The position numbers were made by a program, and so were the translations under genes. A stretch of 64,000 nucleotides of DNA, from assembly GCA_026545225.1 (NCBI GenBank), contig CM048845.1, positions 88,315,033-88,379,032 on the forward strand. Direction: 5' to 3'. Position 1 is the stretch's first letter. Each line of letters begins with the position of its first letter. Below, piece by piece: positions 11,182 through 22,501 of this stretch. The DNA comes from Cornus controversa (taxonomy: Eukaryota > Streptophyta > Magnoliopsida > Cornales > Cornaceae). The notes under the pieces were generated by a model, which had not been told where the DNA came from, did no database searches, and saw only the letters and a list, made by a program, of their open reading frames with translations.

Positions 11182-14088
11182 GAAACCGAGCAGCTGAGAA
11201 GTGCACTGGAAAAGGAAATATTAAAGGCTAAGGTAGTTACTCTCCACAGCTCTCATGTTTAGCAATGTCAAGTTTGTGTAATTCAAGAACAATGCCCTAT
11301 TTGTTTTATGTTGTGTCAGGGGCATGATAAATGCTGGCGAGTTATTATATATTTATCAGTACCATTGACACTGGGATTACTTTTTCTATAATTGTGAAAT
11401 CTCATATGACCCTTGCATCTTATCCCAAACTTTTCCTATCCCCTATCCCATCATTTCTCAAGAATGCCCTCCTCCATTTTAATATTGAATCTAGTTTATG
11501 TGTTAGGCATTTTTACCAAATTTGGTAAACTTAATCTTATTTCAATTATGTTGTTGAATGCTGATTTTGTAGTTCTTTTATCCCATTGATTAAAAATAGA
11601 CAATGCACCTATCTGTACTTGATTCTTTGTCACTTTTTCATAGGGTCAAGCTTGTTTGAACCAACATTCGTTGCCCAATACAAGCAAGCATACCCATAGA
11701 GGCCCTGAACTAGGGTTGCAACTCGGGCAGGTTGGACGGGTTAGAGGTATAACTCGGGCTCAACCCTACATATGAAATGTTCAACCCTAACCCTACTTTT
11801 AACCCTAACTACTCAACCCTAACCCAACCCATCCTTAAATTTTTAAACTCGGGTTTGTAACTCGAGTTGAGATTTCGGGTTAGAAAGTTGGGTTAATTCG
11901 GATTATCTATATCACCAATCTCCATGTTGAAAATTTAAAATGATCTTTAATAAGTTTCACATTAGATTACTCCTAAACACACAAAAAATTAAGAACTTAA
12001 TGCAAATTTCTAAAAAATTACAAACAAATTTTTAGAAAATTATTTATTCAAAGTGTTAACATACAATAAATTAAGATTTAAATAAAAAAAGTTGAAAAGA
12101 AAAAGGTTATCATAATTTGAATATTATTATATAATATATTTAAAATAAAAGATATGTATAAAAATAATATTACAATTCGGGTTCAGGTTGGGCTCGAGCT
12201 GTTGGCACTTCAACCCAAGCCCAACCCTAATTAAGTTCGGGTTGAGGTTTTTCAACCCAAGCTCAACCCCAACTGTAAAAATAGTTGTCCAAGCCAGTAA
12301 AAAATTGGACTGGATTCAGGTTGGGTTCGGGTTGCCCAACCCAAGTTGCACCCCTAGCTTGAACCTGAATCCTTTCCCAAATATGTAAAAATTCCTACTG
12401 ATGGAGCTGATGTCTGGGAAATTGATGCCAGCCTGCTAAAATTTGGAGATAAAGTTGGATCCGAATCATCTGGTGATCTGTAAGTTTTAGAACTCTAAAC
12501 CTTTTTTTGATTGTGTTCAAGTTCTCAATATATCATATCATTTTTGTCTTCTTCATTTTTAAAGGCACATATTGTGAAGTGGCTATCAAAGTCCTCAAGC
12601 TTGATGGAGTTAATGAAAGTATGCTGAGAGAGTTTGCCCATAAAGTCTTTATTATGAGGTTTGTTAGATCATATGTTTATAGCTGGAGGTGGCACTACTT
12701 CATCTTCCCATATTTCTTGTTATCCTTTATGATGTTGTCCACTCCTTGCTATAAAAGATAAACTGACATTAAAAGGAACATGTTATTTGCTAATGGAGAA
12801 TATTCATTGTTTATGTATTCAGGTCAAATATTTTTCCTCTATATCTTCCTAATGATTGCATCGAGGCATTTCTTTACATAAACTCTCGTTTATTTAAACC
12901 TGTCAAATTTAATCAGGGAGCCTCTTCCACGATTTATTAGTTTTGTATGAAGTTTGGACTGGGCTCAGTTGAAGAGGCTGCTAACTGAGATGCAAACAAT
13001 GTGGATTAGGTGCAATTGTTATATAGACAATTTAAGGTAGATTTGGTGTTTCCTAGCTAATTGGAGATTTAGGTTATCTGCAGATAAAAGATGAACTCTT
13101 TCTTGTTGGTGGAGATTACTCTTTCTTGAAAGAACCTTAAATTAAGATTCTTTTACAATGGAAATTATTTTTGATAGTTTTTCAAAACAATAGACCGAAA
13201 TTTTAGCATTTTTCTTTCTAATTACCACCAAAGGATTTGGGTGTTGGCGGACTTCATTCTGCTTCTTTTGAAAGCTAGAACTTTCTAGCTGGTTTTTAGT
13301 CATTCCTTTGGCGTCCTTGTTATGTGATTCTGATTTTGAACTCATGCACATAAATTGGATTTATTTATCAATTTTATATAATAAATCATATATTCAGAAG
13401 ACTTTAATGGCTCAACCAAACAATGTGCCTTGATTTGTGCATATAGATACAATCTATTACAGCATGTTTATGTTGGTTCCACTGTTGTTGACAGTACATC
13501 TCGTGATTTATCTTGGCTCTTGCAGGAAGATTCGACACAAGCATGTCGTTCAATTCATAGGCGCATGCACCAAACCTCCAAAACTTTGCATTGTGACAGT
13601 AACTCTAATGAAACTTTGATATGTATGATGCCATATATTGTGCTCTCTCTATTGAATTTTTGAAAATTTTGCTACTTTTAATGATTTTCATCACATAAGG
13701 AAATTATATTACTAGAAGGGAAAAATATTGCTTACAGTGTTGCTAGATATGAGGTTTATCGAAATGATGCCAACTCTCCTATGATATCTGTACCGTGTTA
13801 TGAATTTATTACTTTGTAACCCTGTAGGGAGTTTTAAATTATAATCTCATTTTCTATATAAATCAAAATAATCACTTTTTGATTGTCATGTTTCTGTTTT
13901 ATCATAATTCATGTTTAGAGGAAGTGTTTATACCTTTCTGCATAATCCGAGCACTGTGTTTAAGCTTCCTACAGTACTCAAGTTTGCGATTGATATTTCC
14001 AAGGGAATGAGCTATTGGCACCAAAACAATATAATCCACAGGGACTTGAAGACTGCCAATCTTCTGATGGATGAAAGTGAAGTAAAAG
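11182..14088 (+). pseudogene. Captured ACT-domain Ser/Thr kinase fragment (STY8/17/46-like)
   Basis: Exon remains in order: 11182-11232 (ETEQLRSALEKEILKAK, just after the ACT domain), 11644-11710 resumed at 12365-12479 (linker, DVWEIDASLLKFGDKVGS), 12565-12658 ([12 protein letters not shown] with the VAIK lysine), 13526-13598 (RHKHVVQFIGACTKPPKLC) and about 13906-14088 (GSVYTFLHN, then [15 protein letters not shown] with the HRD catalytic loop). In plants STY kinases are cytosolic and STY8/17/46 phosphorylate chloroplast transit peptides. Here the ACT domain, DFG motif, activation loop and C-lobe are absent. Two residues (SQ) are missing after GTYC, the glycine loop is GSESSGD, one donor is displaced, one acceptor near 13906 is lost, and a hAT-like element splits exon 2. 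It lies wholly inside the CACTA element, so I infer transposon capture. Confidence 0.85.
11711..12356. mobile_element. hAT-like non-autonomous element in the captured kinase exon
   Basis: Left end TAGGGTTGCAACTCGGG; reverse complement of the right end TAGGGGTGCAACTTGGG, so TIRs match at 15 of 17 positions. Flanks CCCTGAAC (11703-11710) and GCTTGAAC (12357-12364) agree at six of eight bases, as expected for an aged 8 bp hAT duplication. Removing it with one flank restores the kinase reading GPEPESFPKYV. The body is rich in GGGTT(G/C)AACCC-type blocks and is non-coding. A relic of the same family is at 960-1117. Confidence 0.75.
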
Positions 14089-14273
14089 GCTATTGTAAAT
14101 GTTATACACTATTGATTCATTATATGTCCCTTTCATGTTTTTGTGCATTTGATTCAAACCTCAATTTTACTATTGAGTTTCTCATCTGTTATTTTTCTGA
14201 TGAATTTTCAATCACACGAAAATGCCATGTGGATATAATCTATTTTCATGTTGTCTTGATTTTTTTTTAACAG

Positions 14274-14728
14274 AAGGTGGTGTTGAAGGTCACGCCCATG
14301 ACTGATGATAAGACAAAGCAGAAAGCTATCGAGGCTGCTACTGATATTTACGGTATTCATCAAATATTAACTGCTTGTTGTTTCAAATTTTTTTGCCATG
14401 TTGTAGATATAGAATTGATTATATAATCTTATACCATAAATCACACAATCGATATTTGGTTGTTTTTTGTTTCTTTTTTTAAATTTTTAGGTATATTGAT
14501 CACAATATAGGAGTTTATTTGATCACAACTGATCTAAAGGAGCAAAAGTTAACAATCATAGGAGAGATGTATGCAGTGGCAGTGGTGAAGAAATCGAAGA
14601 AATTTGAAAAGGTTGATATAATCTTAGTTAATGTGCCAGCCAAAAAAGATAAGAAAGAAGAGAAAAAGAAAGAAAAGAAAGAAGAAAGTAAAGAGGAAAA
14701 GGAGGAAAAGAAAGAAGATGCCAAATAA
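14274..14728 (+). pseudogene. HMA-domain (HIPP/HPP-type) gene fragment captured in the CACTA element
   Basis: Exon 14274-14352 follows a strong pyrimidine tract and CAG acceptor and encodes KVVLKVTPMTDDKTKQKAIEA, the first strand and helix of a heavy-metal-associated domain. It ends phase 1 before GTATTC. Exon 14511-14728 (acceptor ATATAG) continues GVYLITTDLKEQKLTIIGEM, then AVAVVKKSKKFEKVDI, and a Lys/Glu-rich tail, ending at TAA 14726-14728. The family in plants includes At1g01490-like proteins and the small HMA proteins targeted by pathogen effectors. The MxCxxC metal site is absent, as in that subgroup. The usual tiny first exon with the ATG is not found upstream, and the tail lacks the C-terminal CaaX isoprenylation box of many relatives. 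The reading frame itself is uninterrupted. It lies directly after the kinase fragment; see the chimera finding. Confidence 0.8.
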
Positions 14729-15830
14729 ACACCAAATTCTAGTATCATTCAATCAAGTTGATATCAAGAATGCATGATGGTTTTCTTCAAGTGATATAAT
14801 ATTCTATAGGGAAGTTTTACACTTCATCTATGGATCTTCCTTGCTCTAAGCAGGAGTTTCCATAATCACTAAAATTACATTTACCATTAAATTTAACACA
14901 TAAATGAAAATTTAGGTGAATATTTTGCATTAATTATAAGTTTACAACTTATAAGAGGCTATCACCTTCTATGTTTTTTTATACACTAACTTATAAGATT
15001 TTGCATTAATTATAATTTTTTTTCCAGGTAATTCTTTAGAGAATATTTTTTTTTCTTGCTATTATTTGAGTGTTTGATTTTGGCTTGAAGCCGATTGACT
15101 TTTTTCTTTTATTGATGGTTTGAAGAAGTGGGTGTTCATAGTTTTGAGCTTTGGTTGATCAAGGAACAAGGACTCATGGTTTTGTTTTTGATATTTAGGT
15201 TTTTGAGTTGAAGGTTTGGGTGTTTAACATATTTGTGGTTTGTCTCTAACTAGGATATATTTTTCATTTTTCAGTGAGGTTTCTTCTATTTTCTTTCTTA
15301 TTTTGGTGTCAAACTTGGAAAGTGAAGTTGATTTTCCATCTCCTAAAAGAATGGGGGTATTCAAGAAAGGATGAGTATTGTCTTCAATTGCTAGATTTGG
15401 TACATAATGAAAGGGAATGGCTTGTGCAAAGAGATGAAGAAAGAAGTCATGAATGTTAAAGTAGTACCATATACCATTTTTATCTTTTCTAATACTAATT
15501 GTATCCAGATTCCGAAAATATACTTATATATTTTGTTGCACTTATGGAATGACATTATAGAGCTATTTTAGGTAATCTTACTTGAGAGAATTTTCATACT
15601 TGAAGCTTTTCTAATTCCCCTATTTTTGTCGGGCTACATGTTTGTCATCTATATTTGTTGTGTTGGGGCTTGGATTTGATTTCTTTATTGAAATTAATGC
15701 AATTTCTTTTCTATGGACTTCTATTTAAAAATATATATATTTTTGATTTACATATAGAGTAATGTTAATTATCCATTAATGTATATGTAAAGCAGGGATA
15801 TATATATATATATTTTAAAAAATATACAGC
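14729..15830. other. CACTA interior, nothing recognised
   Basis: T-rich sequence between the HMA fragment and the right subterminal repeats. An open frame at 15274-15459 on the plus strand (60 codons) has no family resemblance that I can see. It may be remains of transposon or captured non-coding sequence. Confidence 0.4.
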
Positions 15831-16050
15831 TTTTACCACGGACTAAGGCTGCTGTAGAAAACAAACTTTCAACCACGGGCTTGGCCCGTGGTAGAATACG
15901 AACTTTCTACCACGGGCCAAGCCCATGGTTGAAAGAACCTTAGTAACTACGATACTAGATACCATGATGGGTGAAAACCGCCATAAAAGCCTTTTTTGCC
16001 CGTCGTAAAAAGCTTGTTTTCTTGTAGTGAATGATCTAATATTGATTGTT

Positions 16051-17916
16051 CTAGATAATAATTTACTTACTATATATGTTCCAACAACTTTATTTGTGTT
16101 TGCCTCAGATTCATTGAGCCCAAAAATTCTAGCCATCCCAAAAAATATCGATATTTTAGGATTCATGTTGCCATCAAGTAAGATGTTACTGGCTTTCAAG
16201 TCTCTATGAATTACTCTCAATCTTGAATATTTATGAAGATATAAAAGTCCTTGAGCAATCCTTTCAATGATATTGAGGCGATTTGTCCATTTTGACATTT
16301 CCTTTCTATTAGGATCTGTTTCATATTACAATTTTTGGAATATAAATAAGAGCAATTGCTAATTGGATAAGCGAAAGAAAACTGTATAAAGAAATTAAAA
16401 ATTGCAAGACTAGGGAATTCATACCAAAGAGGAACAAATCTAAGCTTTTGTTGGGGCATGTGCTCTTACACTAAAATTTTCTCTTCCCCTTGAATGCAGC
16501 ACCCTAGAATATCCTAACAAGGTTATTGTGTTGGAGTTTGGCAATCAGTGCAATTTCATTTTTAAACTCCACCAGTCCTTGCCCTGAACTTCTCGAGAGC
16601 CTCTTTATTGCTATCTCTTGCCCATCAAGTAATTTACCCTGAAATTTTCTGTGATTAGTGATCTTTTAAAGCATCCTAAATTAAGAGTGTCCGTAGTTTA
16701 CCTTATAAACTGGTCCAAAGCCACCCTCTCCGAGCTTATTTGTGATTGAGAAATTGCTTTTAGCTGCTGCTATGCTTTCAAAGCTGAATAACTGTAAATC
16801 ATGGCTCATCTTCCTGTCCTTCTGATTATTGAATTTGCTGTATTTGGTGGAAGGTTTTGTATTACCTTCTAGCTAGGTCATCTAGTAACATTTTTTTGGC
16901 TTCTTCTGATCTTTCCTGATTGATAAACATGACAAGGAAGACTTCAGAAGGATTAGTCATCTTAATATAATTAGAAATGTTACTTTGTGCTTGTAATGCA
17001 TATACATTAATTGTAAGAGCTCACTTTTCACTCTCAGCTTTCTTTGTATTAAATAGCATGGGGAGAGTATAACCAATGCTCCCACTGAAGTGACTAGCCA
17101 GCCATGCATATCCACCACTTCTTTGCTGTTGTAATATTAACAGACAGAATTTAATATCTCATATAAACTTTGTAAATCTATTATTATACGTGCATTTACC
17201 AAGATTCGAAATGCATGCATGTAAGGCTTGGATCTGAAGTTTTCAAGAATATATCAAGTTGAATCTTGGGAAAAATGCATTCAGCAATATTTGGGATAGT
17301 TCACTTGTGTTTCTCATGATTATTGATTTTTCAGTGGATGCTAACTTTGTAAATTGTAGTTAGTATATATGTTGTGTTCACCTTGCATTCCAGGTAAAAG
17401 TACATCAGTAGGAAGGATAATCAAAACTTTGCCACAAAACTTGACCTGTAGATCCATCTGAATTTAATTAGTACGTAGTTCCCTCAGTACAAGGTTACCT
17501 GAATCCAATAGTACGTACTGTAACACTTGTATTAATACTTATCTTGTCGTTGGATCGGAACACAACTTATTAGGTCAATATGCATGATTGCCACCACCAA
17601 TAATACCATCCATATGAAATCTTCAACGAGCCATTCTTGTCGATCATAAAATTTCCTGATGCATCAGGAATTGTCTTGTCTCGGTTGGCAACCCACCTAC
17701 ATGCACTGCGTCTTTGCTAGATCGATAATGGTTTTTAATTTGTAGAGGCAGGGCTGTAGAATTGCAATCTAAAGATGATGTTGTTGGCTGAATTCAGGTG
17801 ATCATCCCAATCCCTGAGCTGTTGGCCCGGCCTGTAGGATTGTGTCTGTATCCGATGGAGTACTACTCAGAAAGGCTGATGATGAGAAAGATATATATGT
17901 AGCAGGAGGATATCAT
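16051..17916 (-). pseudogene. G-type lectin receptor kinase pseudogene (CES101-like), 5' part
   Basis: Minus strand, from an ATG at 17916 with a hydrophobic leader (MISSCYIYIFLIISLS). Then a bulb-lectin domain: DTILQ and NNIIFRLQFYSPA at about 17850-17740, WVANRDKTIPDASGNF and KNGSLKISYG at about 17680-17600, GQVLWQSFDYP and VLLPGM at about 17445-17395. The S-locus/PAN part is missing. A transmembrane segment with KKWW lies at about 17130-17040. Kinase exons: ending 16702 ([16 protein letters not shown]), 16638-16425 ([25 protein letters not shown]-type loop with frame slips and a stop), and 16315-about 16074 ([17 protein letters not shown], ending VVGTY). The DFG motif is replaced by SIFFG, so the magnesium-binding Asp is gone. 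Such proteins are plasma-membrane receptors. The gene is dead, and the CACTA element lies in the intron that follows the VVGTY exon. Confidence 0.85.
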
Positions 17917-19170
17917 ATGCAGCGAAGAAAATTATACAGGTTGTCTTCTTTCAATTTTTTCACAAGTCAACAAAAGCCTTCATCAGATGATAAAAGAGAA
18001 ATTACTTTGTAATTTTCAAATCAGTATATCAAGACAATCTACCATAATCATCAGATGGTGGTGAAGCTTCAATCTCAATCTCAATCTCATGTGCTGCCAA
18101 TGGATATATATATAACCCATGTATCCCAAGTCCAACAACGTAGTTTAGAAAATGAAGAAATGTTTTCATCTAGTTTTGATCAAAACATAATTTTGTTTAG
18201 AGAGATGGCGAAAATATTTTGGGAGTATATATATGTTAAAAAGAATGATATTTGGATTTAAAAATAATGGCAAAAGTATTTCTGATTCATTAAAGGAGTG
18301 TTGAGATTTTCAGAACTAAAATAATCCAAAAAACACGAAATATATATGATGTACAAAATGTGGCTAAACTTAATGGACCGAAATAGTGCAAAATATATAT
18401 TGACACTTTCGTAATTCAAACAAAATTCTGATCAAGTACAATACTAAAGGAATTTATGGAGGTCTTAAGAACTTATATTCAAAATGGTTTTGACTTGAAA
18501 ATTTTCTCAAAGAAGTACCATCATGGAATTCTAAAAAATCACAGTTTTTGGCAACGATGTATAGGGCTTTCAAAAGGATTTATAAACTAAATTGTGGACG
18601 CAATTTATAAACTAAATCACAAAAATACATAATTAAATTATATTAATGCACCCAATTTATTTTATTTTATTTTATTTTTTAAAAGTAGAGGGTAAAAAAT
18701 AAAAACCTAAGAGTTTCTAATGCTGAAAAGGGGTTAACTGCCTACCTTTCTCTCTCCAGATGTGCACGTTCCCCATGTTATCATTAGTGAGATCATAACT
18801 TCAAATCTTAAAGCAGAGAATCCAGGAAGTGAGGCTACTTTAATAGTTAATACACATATATGAGCTAAAAATATGTAATAAAAGCAAAAGAAAAGTAGAA
18901 GATGCATGAGAGATATGCATGTAAAAGAGAAAAAGTACAAAAAATAGAGAAAAACCTTGATCATAGTCTTCAAGAAGGGAGGATGAAGAAATAAGAGAGT
19001 TTACAAGATTTACCTTCTGTCTTTTAGATGAAAATAGAAGCTACTGACCATCTTTATTCCATTCAAGTATCAAACCTTAACAGCATCAGCAACGGCTTCC
19101 CCGCAAGGCCAAACAGCCTGCTTGACTTAAATTGCCGGCCCCACTTGCGCTTGGCATTTGAATTTTTAAT
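17917..19170. other. Intergenic; upstream side of the receptor-kinase pseudogene
   Basis: I recognise no gene. A CTCAATCTCAATCTCAATCT run lies at 18069-18088. Short open frames here do not resemble known proteins. The right end (19040-19160) is relatively GC-rich, CAACGGCTTCCCCGC-type sequence of unknown origin. Confidence 0.4.
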
Positions 19171-20030
19171 GAGTGCTAGCGGCAGTCGCTTAAGCGAGTG
19201 TCTTTGCACAGTCTCTCCATTGATTGGTGAAAATCAATCCCCAAAATTAAATGCTTTCCTGCAATAAATGTCCTACTTTTTCATCAATCAATATACCCTT
19301 TCAGTTCCAAAGTATTTACAGTTCTAAAGTAATAAAAATAAAATTATAAACATAAAGTATATAGATTAATTGAATATATATATAGATTATTAAAAATATT
19401 AATAAAAATAAAATTATAAACATAAAGTATATAGATTAATTGAATAAGTATATAGATTATTAAAAATATTAATAAAAATAAAATTATAAACATAAAGTAT
19501 ATAGATGAATTGAATAAGTATATAGATTATTTTAATTAATTGAATAAGTATATAAAAAAATATTCATAAAAATATTTTAATACTTTAAAAATATGTTCTT
19601 TAATTCAATTAACCATAATTACAAAATTTTAATAAAAGAACATATTTTTAAAGTATTAAAATATTTTTATGAATATATTTTTTTATATTTTCTTGCTTTT
19701 AAATATTTTTAATAATCTATATACTTATTCAATTAACCATAATTACAAATTTTTAAAAATTATATAGGAAATGATTATAATAAGTATATAGATTATTAAA
19801 AATCTTTAAAAGTAGGGCAATATAAAAAAAAATATTAATAAAAGTTTTTTAATACTTTATGTTTATAATTTTATTAATTTGTTGATGGCACCACTGTAAA
19901 TACTTTAGAACTAGAAGGGTATATTGATTGATGAAAAAGTAGGACATTTATTGCAGGAAAGCATTTAATTTTGGGGATTGATTTCCACCAATCAATGGAG
20001 CGATTGTGCAACACTCGCTTAGCACTCCTC
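19171..20030. mobile_element. Mutator-like foldback MITE with perfect 9 bp target duplication
   Basis: ATTTTTAAT flanks the element exactly on both sides (19162-19170 and 20031-20039). The terminal inverted repeats begin GAGTGCTAGCG and GAGGAGTGCTAAGCG and continue for about 160 bp, including the shared blocks CCATTGATTGGTG, TCAATCCCCAAAATTAAATG and CTACTTTTTCATCAATCAAT. The interior is AT-rich and itself partly palindromic, with about 70 bp tandem units (AAATTATAAACATAAAGTAT) at 19338-19540 mirrored on the other side. No coding capacity. The 9 bp duplication and long TIRs support Mutator superfamily. Confidence 0.85.
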
Positions 20031-20461
20031 ATTTTTAATATATAATTTTGTCTTCCCATTACATCATATGCTTTGGATATATATATTATATCATTCACTT
20101 AAAATCCAATAACTTTCACCACAAATTAATTTTTTTTTGATGAAACCATGTCTGATAGCTTCGATTTGGGTATCATATTATTTTTCAACTTAAAGACAGA
20201 AAAGTTATGAATTTTTCAAGTAAAAAAGGATATAAAAAAATTTAACAGTTATGTATATACAAATAATAACCGTAAATGTTTAGATTAATTTAATTGTGTA
20301 AAAAATTATTTAATTGTATGGACAGTGAAAATTTGGAGAAGTTGTGAGTGTCCTAAAAACCTCTTTTCAATAAAGAGAGCTCGACCTTCGAGCTCGAATT
20401 GTCTGGACCCCTCATTTGTTCCTGCAATAGTAAAAACCACATCATTGAGTCTGATGTTGCT

Positions 20462-21770
20462 AAAGAAAGGTAATTTATTAACATTACAACTCTGTCAAAG
20501 AGTTTAAATAATATTACAAATAAATAGTAACTTTTATATTTTTACTTTTATATATAAATTCTCAATAAAGTGTGTTGAATCTAAAAATTTATAAATATTT
20601 ATATAAACTCTATTTATCTCTATAAATATGTATATATGCATATATTATTTCTAAAAATATATTTGAAACTTTAAATTGAGTTCTAAAAGGATGAATTAAC
20701 TTCCTTAAAAATAGAATTGGAGTTGTTAAAATAACAAAATATGTTGTTTATTTATGAAGTAAATATGTTAATTTTAAATAAAATGACTTTTTTTTTTTAA
20801 TTTCAAAACTTAAATAAATTAAAAGCAATGATACGCATAGTAAAAGTTAATACTGAATAAGAAATCGAATCACTCCCCACCCATCAAATAAGGTATGTGA
20901 AATCCAAACATTTATTCTACTTTCACCATCCAATGGATGGAGAGACATTCATGTTCCCAATTGTCCCTAGAGGGGGGTTGAATAGGGATACTAAGCAAAC
21001 AATGGAACTTTTCGGTTTAAGCTTGTTTTGACAAAAATAATCTTGTTTGAACTTTTCTCATACACTTGGTGAGTATTCAACAAATGAGAATGCAAATATA
21101 AATGCACTATAAGGCTCTTATACACTTAAATAATAAAGTGGATACAATAAGTGGAAGTGCTCATGTAAGTGCAACATATCACATTCATTAAAGAATTTTC
21201 TAGCATCGATCATGTATGATTAGGCTCACTGTAAGAAAGTAATAAAATTCACATTCATTAAAGAATTTTCTAAAATTCACTAATTGAATTTGATGTTTCT
21301 TTATATTGATTGAAATAAAATTTTGGAAAGTTATTGCTCATTTAGTTCACAATTCACCATATTTCATATTTTTTTCTCAACATATTTAATTAATTTAAGT
21401 TTTGAAATTAAAAAAGAAGTCTTTTTATTTAAAATCAACACATTTACTTCATAAATAAACAACATATTTCACCATTTCAACGACTCCAATTCTAGTTTCA
21501 ATGAAGTTAATTTGCCTTTTTAAAACTCAATTTAAAGTTTCAAATATATTTTTAGAAATAATATATGTATATATACATATTTAGAGAGATAAAGAGAGTT
21601 TATATAAATATTAATAATTTTTTAGAATTTATATAGATTCAACACACTTTATATTAGAGTGAGAATTTATGAAAGTGAAAATATAAAAAGTTACTATTTA
21701 TTTATAATATTATTTTATTACCTTTTTTTTTATCTATTTGAAAGACTTGTAATATTAATAAATTACCTTT
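20462..21770. repeat. Long inverted repeat (arms about 350 bp) with an insertion in the loop
   Basis: The left arm (20462-20830) and right arm (21395-21770) are reverse complements over most of their length: AGGTAATTTATTAA, AGTAACTTTTTATATTTT-like, GTGTTGAATCTA, TATATTTGAAACTTTAAATTGAGTT and TATGTTGTTTATTTATGAAGTAAATG-like blocks appear in mirrored order. The spacer holds unrelated sequence including a CTAGAGGGGGGTTGAATAGGG phrase at 20969-20989 that resembles an LTR-element scrap. It may be a foldback transposon with the scrap inserted later. A transcript would fold into a long hairpin. Confidence 0.7.
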
Positions 21771-22057
21771 CCTTTGTGTTGGGAAATTCTATTAGATTTC
21801 TTTACTTGGTTAACTTTAGCCAAATTTGTTTATCACCATCACATGTACTATTGCAGAGGCTACTGCAAAGTACTCATCGCAGAAGATCTGGGCTCCCTTG
21901 ACCTTCTTCCTAGCTATCTAATGCAATAGTGTGTATGTCTAAATAAATTGAAATAAATGACTCAAAATCAATAGTGTGCAAGTTTGAATTTTGGAAATGG
22001 AAAGAGGAAAAATTGCCCCACCTCGAGGTGTGGCAAACCTCAAGATAGTTTTTATTT

Positions 22058-22501
22058 TTTGAATAAATTACTCTGACCTCCATTGAAGTTTGATTTAATT
22101 CCTTCAAATTAAAATTTTTGCAAAATTACTCTGACACATTTGTCAGACTAATGATCCGTTAAACAAAATCACATCTAATATACAATTAAAAAAGTACTCT
22201 CAAGTTATAATATTTTGTGTAAAAATAACTTCAAACTATAATCATTTGACTGAGATTAACATGTTATATATATACTTTTCATCCATCAATGCCACACTAG
22301 AACACCGCCACTTAGGGTAGTTTTGACATTTTAATTTTTTTTATATTAATTGTCTTTAACGGAGCTGATTGTCAATTAACGGTAGAAGTACTTAAAGTAA
22401 AGTCAACCAAACTTCAGAGGAGGTTGACCACCATAAATTAAAAATATTAATCCGAAAGTAATTAGGCAAAACTTTAGGAGAGGTCAAAGTAATTTACCCT
22501 T
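22058..22501. mobile_element. TIR element related to the GGGTAAATTAC family
   Basis: The left end AATAAATTACTCTGACCTCC and the reverse complement of the right end GGGTAAATTACTTTGACCTC match closely, and similarity continues with (T/A)GAAGTTT(G/T)... It is about 440 bp and non-coding. It belongs with the elements at 1530-2505 by terminal sequence. Confidence 0.55.

Larger units (their letters stand above)
6114..16029 (+). mobile_element. CACTA (En/Spm-type) transposon, about 9.9 kb, carrying host gene fragments
   Basis: The left end starts CACTACAAGAAAT and the right end is the inverted CTTGTTTTCTTGTAGTG. Both ends have the dense subterminal repeats typical of CACTA elements: CTACGACGGGCCC-type units at 6130-6360 and ACCACGGGC(T/C)-type units at 15835-16010, in opposite orientations. 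The flanking triplets are AGT on the left and AAT on the right, so the expected 3 bp duplication is imperfect. Strong independent proof of insertion is that one receptor-kinase gene continues on both sides: the exon ending VVGTY lies right of 16029 and the next kinase exon left of 6114. I recognise no TNP2-type transposase. The cargo includes STY-kinase exons, an HMA-protein fragment, a solo LTR and a hAT-like element. Confidence 0.85.

Noticed and set aside
14515-14748. Minus-strand open frame opposite the HMA exon
   Set aside because: It is the mirror of the Lys/Glu-rich tail (Phe/Ser-rich low complexity), not a gene.
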